NCBI GenBank assembly: GCA_949825065.1 | Contig: OX463846.1 | Span: 5,971,366 to 6,035,365, forward strand | Origin: Odontocerum albicorne | Lineage: Eukaryota; Arthropoda; Insecta; Trichoptera; Odontoceridae | Direction of reading: 5' to 3' | DNA length: 64,000 nucleotides | The notes under the pieces: model-generated | Told to the model about the DNA's origin: nothing | What the model saw: the letters and a program-made list of their open reading frames with translations, nothing else | The model's database searches: none | Made by a program: the position numbers and the translations under genes | In this document: positions 32,515-43,429 of the stretch, one piece after another | How the letters are laid out: every line of letters starts with the position of its first letter | How positions within the stretch are numbered: position 1 is the first letter of the stretch

Positions 32515-32785
32515 TCAGCTTTACAAGTATAAAACATAGCAAAGCAAAATGACACAAGCATAAAACATAGCATAGCAAAATGATACAAGTATAAAACATA
32601 GCATAGCATAAAACATAGCATAGCAAAATGATACAAACATAAATCATAGCATAGCATAGCAAAATGATACAAGCATAAAACATAGCATAGCATAAAACAT
32701 AGCATAGCAAAATGATACAGGCATAAAACATAGCATATCATAAAACATAGCATAGCATAAAACATAGCATAGCAAAATGAAATAC
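32515..32785 (+). repeat. Low-complexity minisatellite (CATAAAACATAGCATAGC)
   Basis: Modules CATAAAACATAGCATAG and CAAAATGATACAAG alternate about ten times with variable spacing. Open frames on the minus strand (CYAMFYACIILLCYVL) are produced by the repeat and should not be read as membrane proteins. Confidence 0.9.
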
Positions 32786-33584
32786 ACAAATTATTAAATT
32801 ATGCTCTACAATTTGAAGATGATTTTTTTTCAATAATTGTTATTGATAAAAACAAGAGTAATGTCAGAACACTGTTCTTATTGGTTCAATACACTTTTTG
32901 GTGAGTATTGCCAATGATTTTTTTTCCTTTCGGCTAGAAACTCGTTGGAGAATTTTGTTTTAAATGTTGGATGAAATGTTTATATAAGAGCTTTATAAAG
33001 TGATAAACGAAAACATTATAAGTTTTAAAAAAGACATGAATCATTTGAAGATTTATGTTTTTTAAACTCTTTGATGAACAGATTATTATTAGTTTACATA
33101 TTAATTTGCAAATGTTCGCGCGAAAATTATAAATTTAAAATGCACACATTTAAAAGCATTTAATCATCCAGTAGAACTTTTACTAGAGATCAGTTAAATT
33201 TTATATTTTGTATTTTTTCGTTTTGTAGTAAAGCTTAGTTGTAAAACAACCCTTGATGATTTAACTGGTTGTAAGATAACAATAATGTAAAAACTTTTCG
33301 TCTGAATTTTATGGACTGTAAGTTCTAAAGCTCCTCATCTGGTGTGCCGAGAATTCCATAAATTTGTACTCACTACACAACTTACATGAAAAAGTTCACA
33401 GACAAGTGCAGTAATATATTCTGGAGCTTAAATCTTGGCCCAACTTTACCGTTATATTATGTGAAACTTAAGCAAAAAAAAACCTTAGTTTCTTTTGCAT
33501 TAACAAGAAAACAATCTGCTTGGAAAGAATAAGATTTCTTCGAAAGCTTCATGTTATTTTGAATAATTTAAAATAAAAGGATAC
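32786..33584. other. No feature recognised
   Basis: AT-rich and unassigned. Confidence 0.4.
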
Positions 33585-33690
33585 AGCCGGAGGCTTACTA
33601 GTAAGTACGTTCATCTAGTATTCCAGGTTCGGTTTGCTGACGGGGTTTTTATACGGTCATTAATTTTAATCCAGTTTTCTTGCACTGACG
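33585..33690 (+). mobile_element. SINE-1 relic
   Basis: GGCTTACTAGTAAGTACGTT resembles an A box region and GGTTCGGTTTGCTGACGG a B box region, followed by a body-like TTTTAATCCAGTTTTCTTGC. No tail is recognisable. Confidence 0.35.
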
Positions 33691-35079
33691 TCAAATATTT
33701 TTTAAAAGTACGGAAAATTAGCATAAAGAAGAAGAAATGTTTTTGGAATTACTATGGCAGCAGGTGTTTTTTAAATTTTTTGCTGATAAAAGGAGAATAA
33801 TAAGACGATGTTGACTTCAAACAAGCCCTACAGATGAAAAAATGTTACATTTTCGAAACCTCGACATCATAAGCCAAATCAATTGGTACAACACTCAGGG
33901 TGTTATACAACTAATACACCGCGAAAGCCTCAAAACATATTTGACATATTCCTTCCGCGTATCACGAAATTTATTTTGAATGGACTTATCTGAAAGAAAG
34001 TCGAGATGGTCCTTGGGCAGGCGGTAGAAACACGTGTCATCGTAATTATTATTAGTGAAATAACAATATTAAATTTAGTTCAATTTATTAAAATCTTAAG
34101 GGTTTTACCAATTATATTGAGCAATTTTTATAAATAAGGGTCTTATGAAATATTTGATATCCATGGATATTGAAAGGTATGAAATTTTATTCTAAACGCT
34201 AAAGCTTCCCCAAAATCAAGCAAAACACTAAAACTTAGAACAATGAGTGAATATTACCGATACAAATTACCAATTTTCATTAAACAAAGGCCCCGACCAA
34301 CCCTCCATAGGAAACTGAAATTCTGAAACTCGACACGAGTCGGGGGCTCAAATTAAGGAAGTGACCCGCAAAACCTAACAAACCCATCGATGTCTGAAAT
34401 AGTTATGCGTTATTGAATTTAAATTGGACCGATTAAGCAAGTAATTGAAAGGAACAATTATTTATCGCCTTCATAACTATACTCGTATTTTATCGATACA
34501 TTTTGACTTAATACCATGAAGAATAAGTTGTTTTTATTTAAATTATTTCATTCCTCAATTTAATCAAATAAGAATAAAAAATAATTATAATAATGATAAA
34601 GTAAATTTGTTCCATCATGATTTACCGAATAATTTTTTTTAATTATTTTTTATTATTTTGAAAATTGTTCTTCTTATTTTTAACGATTATAAAAATGATT
34701 ATAATTTATAAAATATAATAATATTATATAATATTTTCATTGTATAAAGTACAACCAGCAATCTCTTACGAACAAACAGAAATATGAAAGATAGGCCTTG
34801 AGTGAAAAAAAGACGGGTTTAAAATTGGGATCAAAAGACAGTCAGTCGTCTTCTCAACTAGGTTACGCAGGTTATCATTATATGAGTTACATATTTATTT
34901 AATTAATTCATTTATACGTTACTTCCAGCATACCTGGATCGGCGGTCTGGACCTTTTGAGTAGCGTTAAGCGCATGCAAACATTGTTACCATTCCTGCCA
35001 GAATTGCCCAAAATAATATATAAGGTTGAATACTAGATATGTTCTATAAAATAATGCATACCATGTTTCTTTCTCTTCA
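33691..35079. other. No gene; very AT-rich at 34550-34740
   Basis: No coding homology. The region near 34800-34870 (CTTCTCAACTAGGTTACG) may be another SINE-1 head on the minus strand, too decayed to call. Confidence 0.35.
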
Positions 35080-35330
35080 TTATCCCATGCTCAATGCTGA
35101 GCATCGAGGTTCCCTTTTATATCCTGAAATTAGTTCACCATCTGTCTTCATCATTTCTGATCCTAGGCTGTGTTGAACGCAGTATTTAAAGAGGATCCTG
35201 TCAACTCCTTTATTTTGCGCGTTAATCTTGTAGGTGAAATTTTTCTTCCTTGTTTTTTTATCAACTACCCTCGTGATTACCAGATTTTTGTTGTATTTTT
35301 ATGGCAACATGCCCAAAGTAAGTTTAATTT
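35080..35330 (-). mobile_element. LINE-J relic, copy 1
   Basis: The plus strand carries GTTGAACGCAGTATTTAAAG, AGGATCCTGTCAACTCCTTT and CCTCGTGATTACCAG, matching the copy at 49.6-49.8 kb in order. The minus strand would encode the 'KKLVITGTVE' and 'ADREGWRQVV' zones of a LINE C-terminus, clearer in the other copy. Confidence 0.5.
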
Positions 35331-35388
35331 GCATTAACAAGAAAACGAAGTTTTCCTTTTTCTGCACGTCTTACATTGAACGGTGCTG

Positions 35389-35390
<2 letters not shown>

Positions 35391-35421
<31 letters not shown>
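35391..35421 (+). repeat. (GA)n microsatellite
   Basis: About 15 GA units just upstream of the LINE-A fragment. Confidence 0.95.
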
Positions 35422-35424
<3 letters not shown>

Positions 35425-36022
35425 TGAAAAAAAAAATAACTCGAAAGTATCCTAGTGGAAGACCTCGACCCAGAAATTGAAGTCAAGTGCAGAATTGAAT
35501 CATCTCATGCGGCTTTTAATAAAATGAGAAGCGTATTCTGCGATGATAATCTAAAATTGAAACTTCGACAACGGTTAGTCAAATGCTACGTTTGGTCAGT
35601 GTTATTACATGCAGTGGAATCATGGGCCTTCAAATTTGGCAGTATGAACCGACTGAAAGCATTCGAAATGTAGATACACCGGAGAATGGTGTGGATACGC
35701 TGGACGGATATGGTCAGCAACACGAGGGTTCTTCAAAGAACCAAAGTTGATAGAGAGTTGCTGACTATTATTAAAATACGAAAGGTGTTCTATTCGGGTC
35801 ATGTACTTAGAGAAGCGAAGTAGAAATAACTGCACCTGATCATCCAAGGCAAAATAGAGGGTCGAAGAGGTGTTGGCAGGAGGAAAATCTCCTGGCTCCG
35901 CAATATACGTGATTGGACTGGTATAAAGAGCGCTGGGGATCTTTTTCGGGCTGCCGGAAACAAAGATGCCTACTCTCAGGTGATATTCAACGTTGGGGGG
36001 ACCTGACATGACACTAGTAAGA
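35425..36022 (+). mobile_element. LINE-A, longest copy
   Basis: Reads EDLDPEIEVKCRIESSHAA, FNKMRSVFCDDNLKLKLRQ, RLVKCYVWSVLLHAVESWAF, then past a TAG stop IHRRMVWIRWTDMVSNTRVL, DRELLTIIKIRKVFYSGHVL, GVGRRKISWLRNIRDWTGIK and FRAAGNKDAYSQVIFNVGG, ending in GTAAGAAGAAGAAG. It covers the RT thumb and the C-terminal zone. Stops at about 35671 and 35821 make it a pseudogene. Confidence 0.85.
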
Positions 36023-36029
36023 AGAAGAA

Positions 36030-36425
36030 GTCGAAAAATTTTCTAGGTGCTAAGTCAGGACTATAGAATGGATGTTTCAATTAAATTTTCTAGGCGCCAA
36101 GTCAGGACTATAGAATGGGTGATTCAATAATTTGAAATCGCAGTGTTGAATGGCAATATTTGCAGCAACAAGAGTGCGCACTGGCGCATTGTCGTGCAAT
36201 AATTTCATACCTCGTAACAGCTCCACCCTTTAACTTATTCATTAATGACGCATAATATTTCTCAAATATTGTATAATAGTTTTTTCTCTCTTTTATGTCA
36301 ACTAGCATAATTTTTTGACTCAAAAAAATGTCCTTACATATTCTTGGGATTGTTTCACCACGGTTTTTTGGATCGGGGTGATCCCGAAAGGCGCCACTCA
36401 ATCAAATCTCTTTTTGACAGAAGAT
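36030..36425 (-). pseudogene. Mariner transposase catalytic-domain relic
   Basis: The minus strand gives SQKIMLVDIKERKNYYTIFE, KYYASLMNKLKGGAVTRYE, then in another frame LHDNAPVRTLVAANIAIQHC and FKLLNHPFYSPDLAPRKF. HDNAP carries the second catalytic D. YSPDLAP precedes the third, which here is replaced (APRK instead of APSD). The coding zone around SPDLAP is duplicated in tandem (36037-36070 and 36090-36121, TCAGGACTATAGAATGG in both). The first D is not recognisable. It starts right after the AAG tail of LINE-A. Confidence 0.65.
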
Positions 36426-36459
36426 CACGAAAAAAAAACACATAGTTTCATTTGTTATT

Positions 36460-36665
36460 TATAGTTAAGACATTACTGGAGGTACACTGTGGACGTTTAA
36501 AGACATTTTCATTTGTTAGCTCCAACACTGTTAACTCCACTTAATTTAAGAGTAAACCCTTACCGGTTTAACGGTTTCTTGATGAGAAACCGGTAGGATT
36601 ATACCGTTATGTACAAGTAAAGTGGAGTAAACAGTGTTGGACTAAACAAATTACAATAGTTTCAT
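36460..36665. mobile_element. Penelope-like terminal type 2, compact foldback
   Basis: The left edge has GTTAAGACATTACTGGAGG and CACTGTGGACGTTTAAAGA. Inverted arms CCAACACTGTTAACTCCACT and AGTGGAGTAAACAGTGTTGG surround AACCGGTTT-like sequence. The centre reads TTTCTTGATGAGAAACCGG: stem II has been lost, so no hammerhead core remains in this copy. Confidence 0.6.
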
Positions 36666-36669
36666 CTCT

Positions 36670-37793
36670 CGTGTCAATCGACCCTTTTTTCATTTTCTCA
36701 CCCATTGCAGAGCATTAATAACAACATTCAAATCATCATTGCCATTGTACAACACTGAAGAGCACTGAAGAGTTTTGATCGTCCTGAATTTGAAGCATTT
36801 TAGTTTTGGAAAGTCTAAATCTTGCTGATGTTTCTTTTGATTTTAACTCATAACACTTTCTCTTGCACTAATGTAACGTATTCTTGTGTAAGTTTTTCTG
36901 CCGGTCTGTTTTGACAAGGGTCATTTCCCATCGATTATATGCCTTAGTAAAAGTGTTTAGACAATTTTTTTCACTGTGAAATATGATGGATAAGATTGTC
37001 AGTAAGTAGCATTTTAAATTTTAAAATACAAACACCTCAGTCGTATATTAAAAGGTTTCATGGGAAAAAATAAAGATGGACCGTTATATTTCAGCTTTCA
37101 TTTGCTATCGCAATTGAAACTGCTGGGCTGGAAGTCAAGTTTTCAGATAACTAGGTCACGAATTTACAATATGGATGACAATTAACTGCAAATTACGAGC
37201 ATACTTCAATTATTCTTAACCCAAATGCTCAAAAATGATCAATAACAATGGTAACTTCTGAACACTCTTTAAAAAAATAGCATTACATGCTGTAAGGGCT
37301 AATAAATGGATATTTTTGGTTTTGAATGTCAAAGTCTCAATTATTAATATCGTTTTTGAAAAGTTTTAGCTCGCTTCAGTACTGGGTGGTCACCAATAAG
37401 TTATGCTGGCTCATTGAACTGTGAACGGAAAGTTCGAAACCAGTTCAGAGAAATACGAGTTCTACCTGCCACCAAATTATTCACTAGAGCAAAAGAGTAA
37501 CTTTCACAAACTAAAGATAAATATTAATTGTACCACACTTTTTTATTCAAATATTGGTTTGATTAATATCCAAAAAAAATCTTTTTTTTTCGTTTATTTG
37601 ACTTAGATAACTTGAAGATTCAACATCGATTGTTGTTGAGTTCTCCAAACCGTTCAATGTCGCTTGGATACAGTTCACGGGATATTCACCTTAAAGGATA
37701 TCTCTTTTTGTATTATTACCTTAAAGCATAGATTTAGAGAGTGGTCATTTTTTAAAGATTTTCATCACCGAAATCTACGTTGCCCAAGACGTA
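36670..37793. other. No feature recognised
   Basis: AT-rich. Contains a small duplication of 'actgaagag' near 36755. No homology was recognised. Confidence 0.4.
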
Positions 37794-38548
37794 CGCGGAT
37801 AACCAAGCGGTCTGAGGGAGTGGCACTAAACAGAGTTTCTGAATTCAAAGATTTGGGCGTAACCTTTGATGTCGGACTCACGTTCGTTAACCATGTCTCA
37901 CGTTTGATATCAGACTATTACAAACTACTCGGTTTTATAATGAGAATATTAAGAGAATTTAACAGCACCGATATCATCCGAAGCCTATATAATTATCTAA
38001 TTAGAACCAAATTAGAATATGCATCTACGGTTTAGGCTCCTCATCAGCTCAAATATAAAAATAATATAGAACAAATAAAAAAAAAATCCTCAGATATCTA
38101 TGGTACAGAACAAAGGGCGATTACCCAAAATATGCTCACCATGCCGAACTTCTCACAGTGTGTAACTATAGAAGCCTCGAAACAAGAAGGCAAGAATCCA
38201 TTGTGATATTCCTAATAAAGGTTTTCCAAGGTTGCTTTAACTGTCCCGCGATTCTAGAAGCACTAAGTTTATATGTACCTAATAAATATAGCCGTGAAAG
38301 GAATCACCCTCTGTTCTACATACCAACTTACAGGACGAATATCATGACTTAACACTCAGTCACGCGTGGTATAAAGATATTGAACCAACTGAATGACACG
38401 GTTGATATATTCTCGGTACCGTCTAGCAGTATGAGAAGAATCCTGGCTGATATTATTCCTCACGAATAAGCTAACGCTAGAAGCAGACCCTCTTTGTGTA
38501 ACAGGAGAAACCCGTGCAAAGTGGATAAAGAAAAAATTAAAAAAAAAG
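37794..38548 (+). mobile_element. LINE-C, longest copy
   Basis: Reads ITKRSEGVALNRVSEFKDLG, VTFDVGLTFVNHVSRLISDY, YKLLGFIMRILREFNSTDII, RSLYNYLIRTKLEYASTV, then after frame breaks caused by an A-run, CNYRSLETRRQESIVIFLIK, FNCPAILEALSLYVPNKYS and LNQLNDTVDIFSVPSSSMRR. This is the post-catalytic half of a Jockey-like reverse transcriptase. The 3' end is an A-rich tail (TTAAAAAAAAAG). Related copies are at 5.4 kb and, inverted, at 59.4-59.9 kb. Confidence 0.85.
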
Positions 38549-38916
38549 TCCGTTGGAGTTCTACTGACTTATTTTTCGAAACTCAATTTTGAATTTTATT
38601 TTAATTAGTGCACACTCACGGATTTTTTTAAATGTAGATTTTTTTCGACTATCTAGAAATATTTAAAAAAATATGTATTTTAAAGATCAGAAAGAAATAG
38701 AAAGATTAAACACGACAATGTAAACAAATTCTATACAATAAAGCTTAAATTATAGTAACAGGCCATGGTCGCTTTACAAAAGTATTATCATTGGTAAATG
38801 AAATTGTCATTGAAACATACCTTTCACTTTAATTTAAGTTTATTTATGAAGAATTTTTCACATTTAAGTATTAACTTATTCTGTTTAAAATAGCACTCTA
38901 AGATAGGTTGGCCATG
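38549..38916. other. No feature recognised
   Basis: AT-rich and unassigned. Confidence 0.4.
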
Positions 38917-39786
38917 TTTTTTATTTTATTTAATTAATGACAGAACAGTGTTTTTTATACACAAATGAATATATGACAGGTTATACAAGTACTTAAAATG
39001 ATTAACAAAATATACAAAATTTTATCTTAAAATAACATGAAAATACAAAAAGCAGTAATAATAATAAATTAGTCATTGTTTAAAATTATTTAATATTAAT
39101 ATGTATATTTAAGTTCAATATTTATATGTATACCACAAAATATTACCAAACTTCACCAAGAAGACTTATGTAATTGTCGAAGACTTGTTTTATAGTGGTA
39201 AAGACCTTGGATTTTTTTTAGTGAAAAAACGCTTACATAGAACAAAAATTGGATTTTTTGAGAATTTTATGGATATATCCAAGATACCATATATAGAAAA
39301 CACATGGGCTCACTTGTAGAACGAGATGCAAGTTGCTTTGCAGAATCGAAACCATCCACATGTTGATGCAGGGTTTCTCAACTCCAGAAGCAAAGTGTTG
39401 TCCTTAATGTTTTGTTTACACTAGGTTATTATTATTAATAAAGGACAGCACAAAGTTAGTAGCTATTTCTAAATATTGTTGTGATATTCTTGCGAATACT
39501 ATATATACTTCTATTAAAAATATCTAAATTGTTACAAAACTCATTTCCAAGTCTTTGCATACGAATTATAGACGAGTTAATTTTATAATTAGAATAGCAA
39601 TTTTCGGTATAAAAGGGATTGAGCTGTCTTGTGGATCTAGTGGGAATACGAAATGAAATGCTTGCGAGTAAGTGAGGTGCATCGATTACTGAGTGAATGA
39701 TTTTGTATAGCAGTAGGCTATATCGGCTGTTTTTTTTTCTGTCACACAGCTTCAAGAGGTTCATTGCATTTAATAAGTTTGGATAA
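38917..39786 (-). mobile_element. LINE-E, second copy (uninterrupted)
   Basis: Contains the UTR phrases GACAGGTTATACAAGT and ATACAAAAAGCAGTA, and the coding end LLYKIIHSVIDAPHLLASIS, TRSTRQLNPFYTENCYSNY and MQRLGNEFCNNLDIFNRSIY. It proves that TAATATTTTGTTTACACTAG-like and TTAATAAAGGACAGCAC-like sequences are normally nearly adjacent, so LINE-F in the other copy is an insertion. The 5' end abuts a LINE-D fragment. Confidence 0.85.
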
Positions 39787-39787
39787 T

Positions 39788-40045
39788 GTAAAACAAATGA
39801 TTGGAGAAAGACTTATAAAATAAATTTACAATGTTAATGTTGTTGAAAAGTAGGGCAGAAGAAAACCAAGAAAAGTTGGGTTGAACCAAGTGAGCGATGT
39901 TTTGAAAAAGTGACATACTAAAAATCAAAGGAATCGTGGGAGTTTAATGAACAGGTGTGTTGAAGAGGCGATAGATGTGTGTCTGACAGTCTGTCATTCT
40001 GTCATCTGTCTACCCCAATGGTGGAATGGCGTAATCTTATATATG
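39788..40045 (+). mobile_element. LINE-D 3' end, copy 2
   Basis: Contains AGGGCAGAAGAAAACCAAGA, AATCGTGGGAGTTTAATGA and GATAGATGTGTGTCTGACAG, aligned with the copies at 11.35 and 59.3 kb. The coding frame is broken. Confidence 0.65.
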
Positions 40046-40834
40046 TATTCGTATGTACTAGAAATGTTCAAAACTGGAACTTGCAAAAAAAATTAACTTC
40101 AAGACTACGTTTGTAATAAATTAAGTACACCTTTATCCCACTAAAAAAATACGCAGGGGCGTATCGTGCGATAAGTCTTATCGTTATAGCTAACTTTTTA
40201 TACGTTACATTTTCAATATAGAAACCAAGTAAGTGATTTATAAAGCACAAAGGTGTCTATTTTAGGCAATAAATTTTGCTTTTTCGTATGCATAAATAAA
40301 GTGGGCAAAAAAAAATCGAATATCCCGAAAATATATTTGATTTCTTGTTTAGATAACGAATCATCTTGATAATTCAATCGCTTTACCTTTGTATTGTCAA
40401 TATTTAACCGTTGTAAGAGCTTCCCTTTAAGATAATCATTATTTATTGTTTTCTACTCCCCTGACATTTCCCTTCTTTATTTCGTCCCTTCAAGTATTTC
40501 ATTTATTTTACAGGATAATTTAAAGCTCAAAATAAATTGTGTATTTGCTTGTTCATTCTTTTTTAATCATTCTTAATCTAAAAGGGCAAGAAATAATTTT
40601 TATTTTGCCCATTTTTTTCTAATAAATGTGATTTATATTGTTACTGTCGGGTGAGCATGGTGAGTGAAGCCCTCAGTAAAGGGGTAGTCTTAAGTGTGGT
40701 TTGGTCTATTCACCTCGTCTTTCATCTTTCTCGCCACCCCTCAATATTTCTAGTTTCTAGCGTCTTCACCTCTTCTAGGAACATGTTTAAAATAAATCAA
40801 TTTTATCTTCTTGAATGCCATTAAAACCTTTTAT
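40046..40834. other. No feature recognised
   Basis: AT-rich and unassigned. Confidence 0.4.
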
Positions 40835-40835
40835 T

Positions 40836-41000
40836 AATTGTAGTCTAACGGTTAGCATTTACGCCAAGCAAGAGGGCGCCCCAAGTTTGACTCCTGGCAG
40901 TATCAGTTCCAGATTGATTAATCTCTTAGGCCATTTTACTTCAGAATCGATCTAACTTAATTTTTAACTGTAACTTCAATACCCACATTCTTTTTTCTCA
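40836..41000 (+). mobile_element. tRNA-headed SINE-like relic
   Basis: TAGTCTAACGGTTAGCAT matches the tRNA A box layout, and about 35 bases later AAGTTTGACTCCTGG resembles a B box. Intact tRNA pairing is not seen, so it is read as a SINE head. Confidence 0.4.
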
Positions 41001-41671
41001 AACACATGAAAGCAAACGAAACTGGGGATAAACGTTTTTTTTTTGTTTGTATTTATCGATTCAAAAGCTTCAGAACATTATTACGTAAAATTACTACGTG
41101 AAAAATATGACTTATGCAGAAATCCTTTATTGTATCTATTGTATATGCCTTTTAGAGGAAAGGCTGTGCTATTTGAGGGGAAATACTGTGTGCCCTATGA
41201 GAGAAAAATACTTTTTATTTAACTGTATTCAATGTGGAAAGCTCGTTAATAACCAAATCTCTCTGGCCGATCTATCTGAACGTAAATATCAGTTTTTGCT
41301 TTGATAATTAACCGAAATTCAAAGTACTACGCCCGCTAGAAAACATAACGCTTACAGATTGTTCTTTAATTCTCTTGTAGAACTTATACGATACGAGTAC
41401 AAAGAGCGGACTTCATTTTTAAAAGAACTTTACTATCATTCTCCTCACCATTACGCATTACGTATATTTGGGCAGGCAGAAAGAAAAGATTCCTACTTTG
41501 TTCGATCCTAACACCCATATTTCACTTCTGTCATATCATTGCATCTTGCAACGTATGCTTTCAAATTATAAAGATTTTTCACTCTGACTTCTTTCAAAGT
41601 TTAATTAATTTGATCGTGTCACAATTTTCAAGATCTTCCTAAGCTTTCGTATAACAATCTTTTTTGTAAAT
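41001..41671. other. No feature recognised
   Basis: A 68-codon plus-strand frame at 41098-41304 contains several cysteines (CIYCICLLEERLC, CIQCGKLVNN) but no family match that I recognise. I regard it as probable chance. Confidence 0.35.
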
Positions 41672-41800
41672 CTCTCGTCATTGATTTTCGTGAATCTTTC
41701 ATCATTGATTTTTCATCATTTATTTTTTGTAAATTTTTCATAATTTATTTTTGTAAATCTTTCATCATTTATTTTTGTAAATTTTTCATCATTGGTGTTA
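41672..41800 (+). repeat. Short tandem repeat, about 25-30-bp unit
   Basis: Four to five copies of TTTTTGTAAATCTTTCATCA with length variation. Confidence 0.75.
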
Positions 41801-42836
41801 TTTTTTTAAATTATTTATTTAAATTTAGATTCAGGTTTGATCCAATTACATCAATGGTATAAACATAATATAATGAAAATAGGAATAATGACACTCTTGT
41901 CCCTTTGTGAAGTGGCACAGTTATACTTTTCACGTAGTTCCAAGACATAGACAAAATCGATTATGGAAAATTTATTCAATGAGCTCATCCCGTGTGCGTG
42001 ATGTGTTGCTCTCAATAGTTCAGTTCGTGAATACAACATTTAAACCATCTTATTTATCGATGGAATAAACAATTGTCCAATATATTTACCATAATGATGT
42101 TAATCAAAAAAAATATTTGTTACTATTTCTGTTCGTAATTTATTTTTCTACGAATATAATATATTGTGGCGTTATGGCACAAGTTGATATGTCAGTTTTA
42201 CCTTAGTTTACAGGATAAGAAATATTAACTTTGATAAGCTGTTTAAATTAGTATAAATAAGCATAAAAGCTTTTTTAAACGATATATATTTTGTTTGGAT
42301 AATGACTGACACACCAAGTTTTGCCACAACATGCTGAGAAATATTTTCTATAAATTGGGAAAATAAACACAAAATGAAAAAAAAAACGGACATATCAACT
42401 TCTGACTTAACGTCACAGTTATATTATACAGGCGCGTAGAACTCTTCTAACCATGCACACTTTATAAAAAAATGTGGAATAGAGTCATGGATTAAATCCA
42501 CACTCTTTGCAATTAAGGTATCGCAGAAACCGCTTTTGGACTGGTTCAACAATCAGGAAGTTCTGTATTCCTGCCGGATTTTATATGATCGAGTTACCTT
42601 ATAATCTTCTGCGAACCAGAGAATTTTATATAGATCTTATAACAGCGCTACCAATGAATGCCCTGGATATACTTTATACAAAACCTAAAACTCTTTTGGT
42701 AAATACGAGTTGATACTCTCAATGTGAAAACTAAGTGGTAAATTCTTTGATAGTGTCAACACACATGACGGGCTGATCATCAAATGAGTACTTTAAGTAA
42801 TTCTGGAGCCCAGCTCTTGAAAAAGTCATGGTATAT
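41801..42836. other. No feature recognised
   Basis: A 68-codon plus-strand frame at 42507-42713 (SLQLRYRRNRFWTGSTIRKF upstream in frame) is unassigned. The rest is AT-rich. Confidence 0.35.
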
Positions 42837-42838
42837 AT

Positions 42839-42885
42839 CACGGATGGCCAACAGGTCAATCGCGATCGAACGGGTTGATGGTGAA
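42839..42885 (+). mobile_element. Possible hAT terminus
   Basis: CACGGATGGCCAACAGGTCA followed by ATCGCGATCGA resembles the CAGGGGTGGCCAAC-type end of some animal hAT elements. One base of the canonical CAG is changed and no partner end was found. Confidence 0.3.
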
Positions 42886-42959
42886 GCAATTTTTGATCAG
42901 TTGCGGCCGTCTTCGTGACTTACAATATGCGTGCGATGGTACCAAATCTCATTACGCGC

Positions 42960-43426
42960 ATGCACTTGTTAACGCAATTAGTTATCCTTTTTTAACGGTG
43001 CTCCGGTGTGAGCATTCTGGGCACCCATTTCGCACACAACCTCTTGTAACCAAGTTTTTCCGACACAATATCACCCAGGAAACTTCGAAAAATGTCAGGA
43101 AATTCTTCGTGAAGGTCGTCAAGGGTCCCACGGCGGTCATTTCGCACTTATTTTTCAATTTTTTGCACAAGTTCTGTTTAAGTATTGTTCTGCAAAGTCA
43201 AAAAACGGATGACCGCGCGGATCTCGCACGGACGAGAGGAGGCGGGAGCGTGCGTCGACCTCTCCATCGGAAGAATTTACTGTGACTGAACAAAATAGCC
43301 GACAAACACGCGGGACCAAACAAACTGACCGTTAGGATCTCCCCTATACGCCAGGTGCGCCAACTTCGAAACAAAAAAAATCCCCTGGTCTCAGGAGCCC
43401 TTGTAGCCTTAGTTTCTGGATGACCC
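42960..43426 (-). mobile_element. Internally deleted mariner, 5' half
   Basis: The right end is TA (43427-43428) followed on the minus strand by GGGTCATCCAGAAACTAAGG, a plausible mariner terminal repeat. A leader of about 160 bases and a transposase start follow. The other terminus was not found to the left. The element is CpG-rich compared with its flanks, consistent with a fairly recent arrival. Confidence 0.6.
42985..43267 (-). pseudogene. Mariner transposase, N-terminal fragment with deletion
   Basis: It begins MERSTHAPASSRPCEIRAVI then RFLTL at ATG 43267-43265. After a stop and frame change it continues ELVQKIEK, stop, VRNDRRGTLDDLHEEFPDIF, RSFLGDIVSEKLGYKRLCAK and WVPRMLTPEHR. In SETMAR-like mariners about 45-50 residues normally separate 'CEIRAVIRFL' from 'ELVQKIxE', carrying most of the first HTH. 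Here they are missing. The catalytic domain is also absent. The well-preserved GYKRLCAKWVPRMLTPEHR block makes the family call firm. Confidence 0.8.
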
Positions 43427-43429
43427 TAA

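Noticed and set aside
32490..32789. 99-codon minus-strand frame rich in Cys, Tyr and Leu, looking like a membrane protein
   Set aside because: It lies entirely inside the CATAAAACATAGCATAGC minisatellite; the peptide repeats because the DNA does.
33880..34030. Antisense coding similarity near 33.9 kb
   Set aside because: Looked transposase-like at first, but no motif survived translation in any frame.
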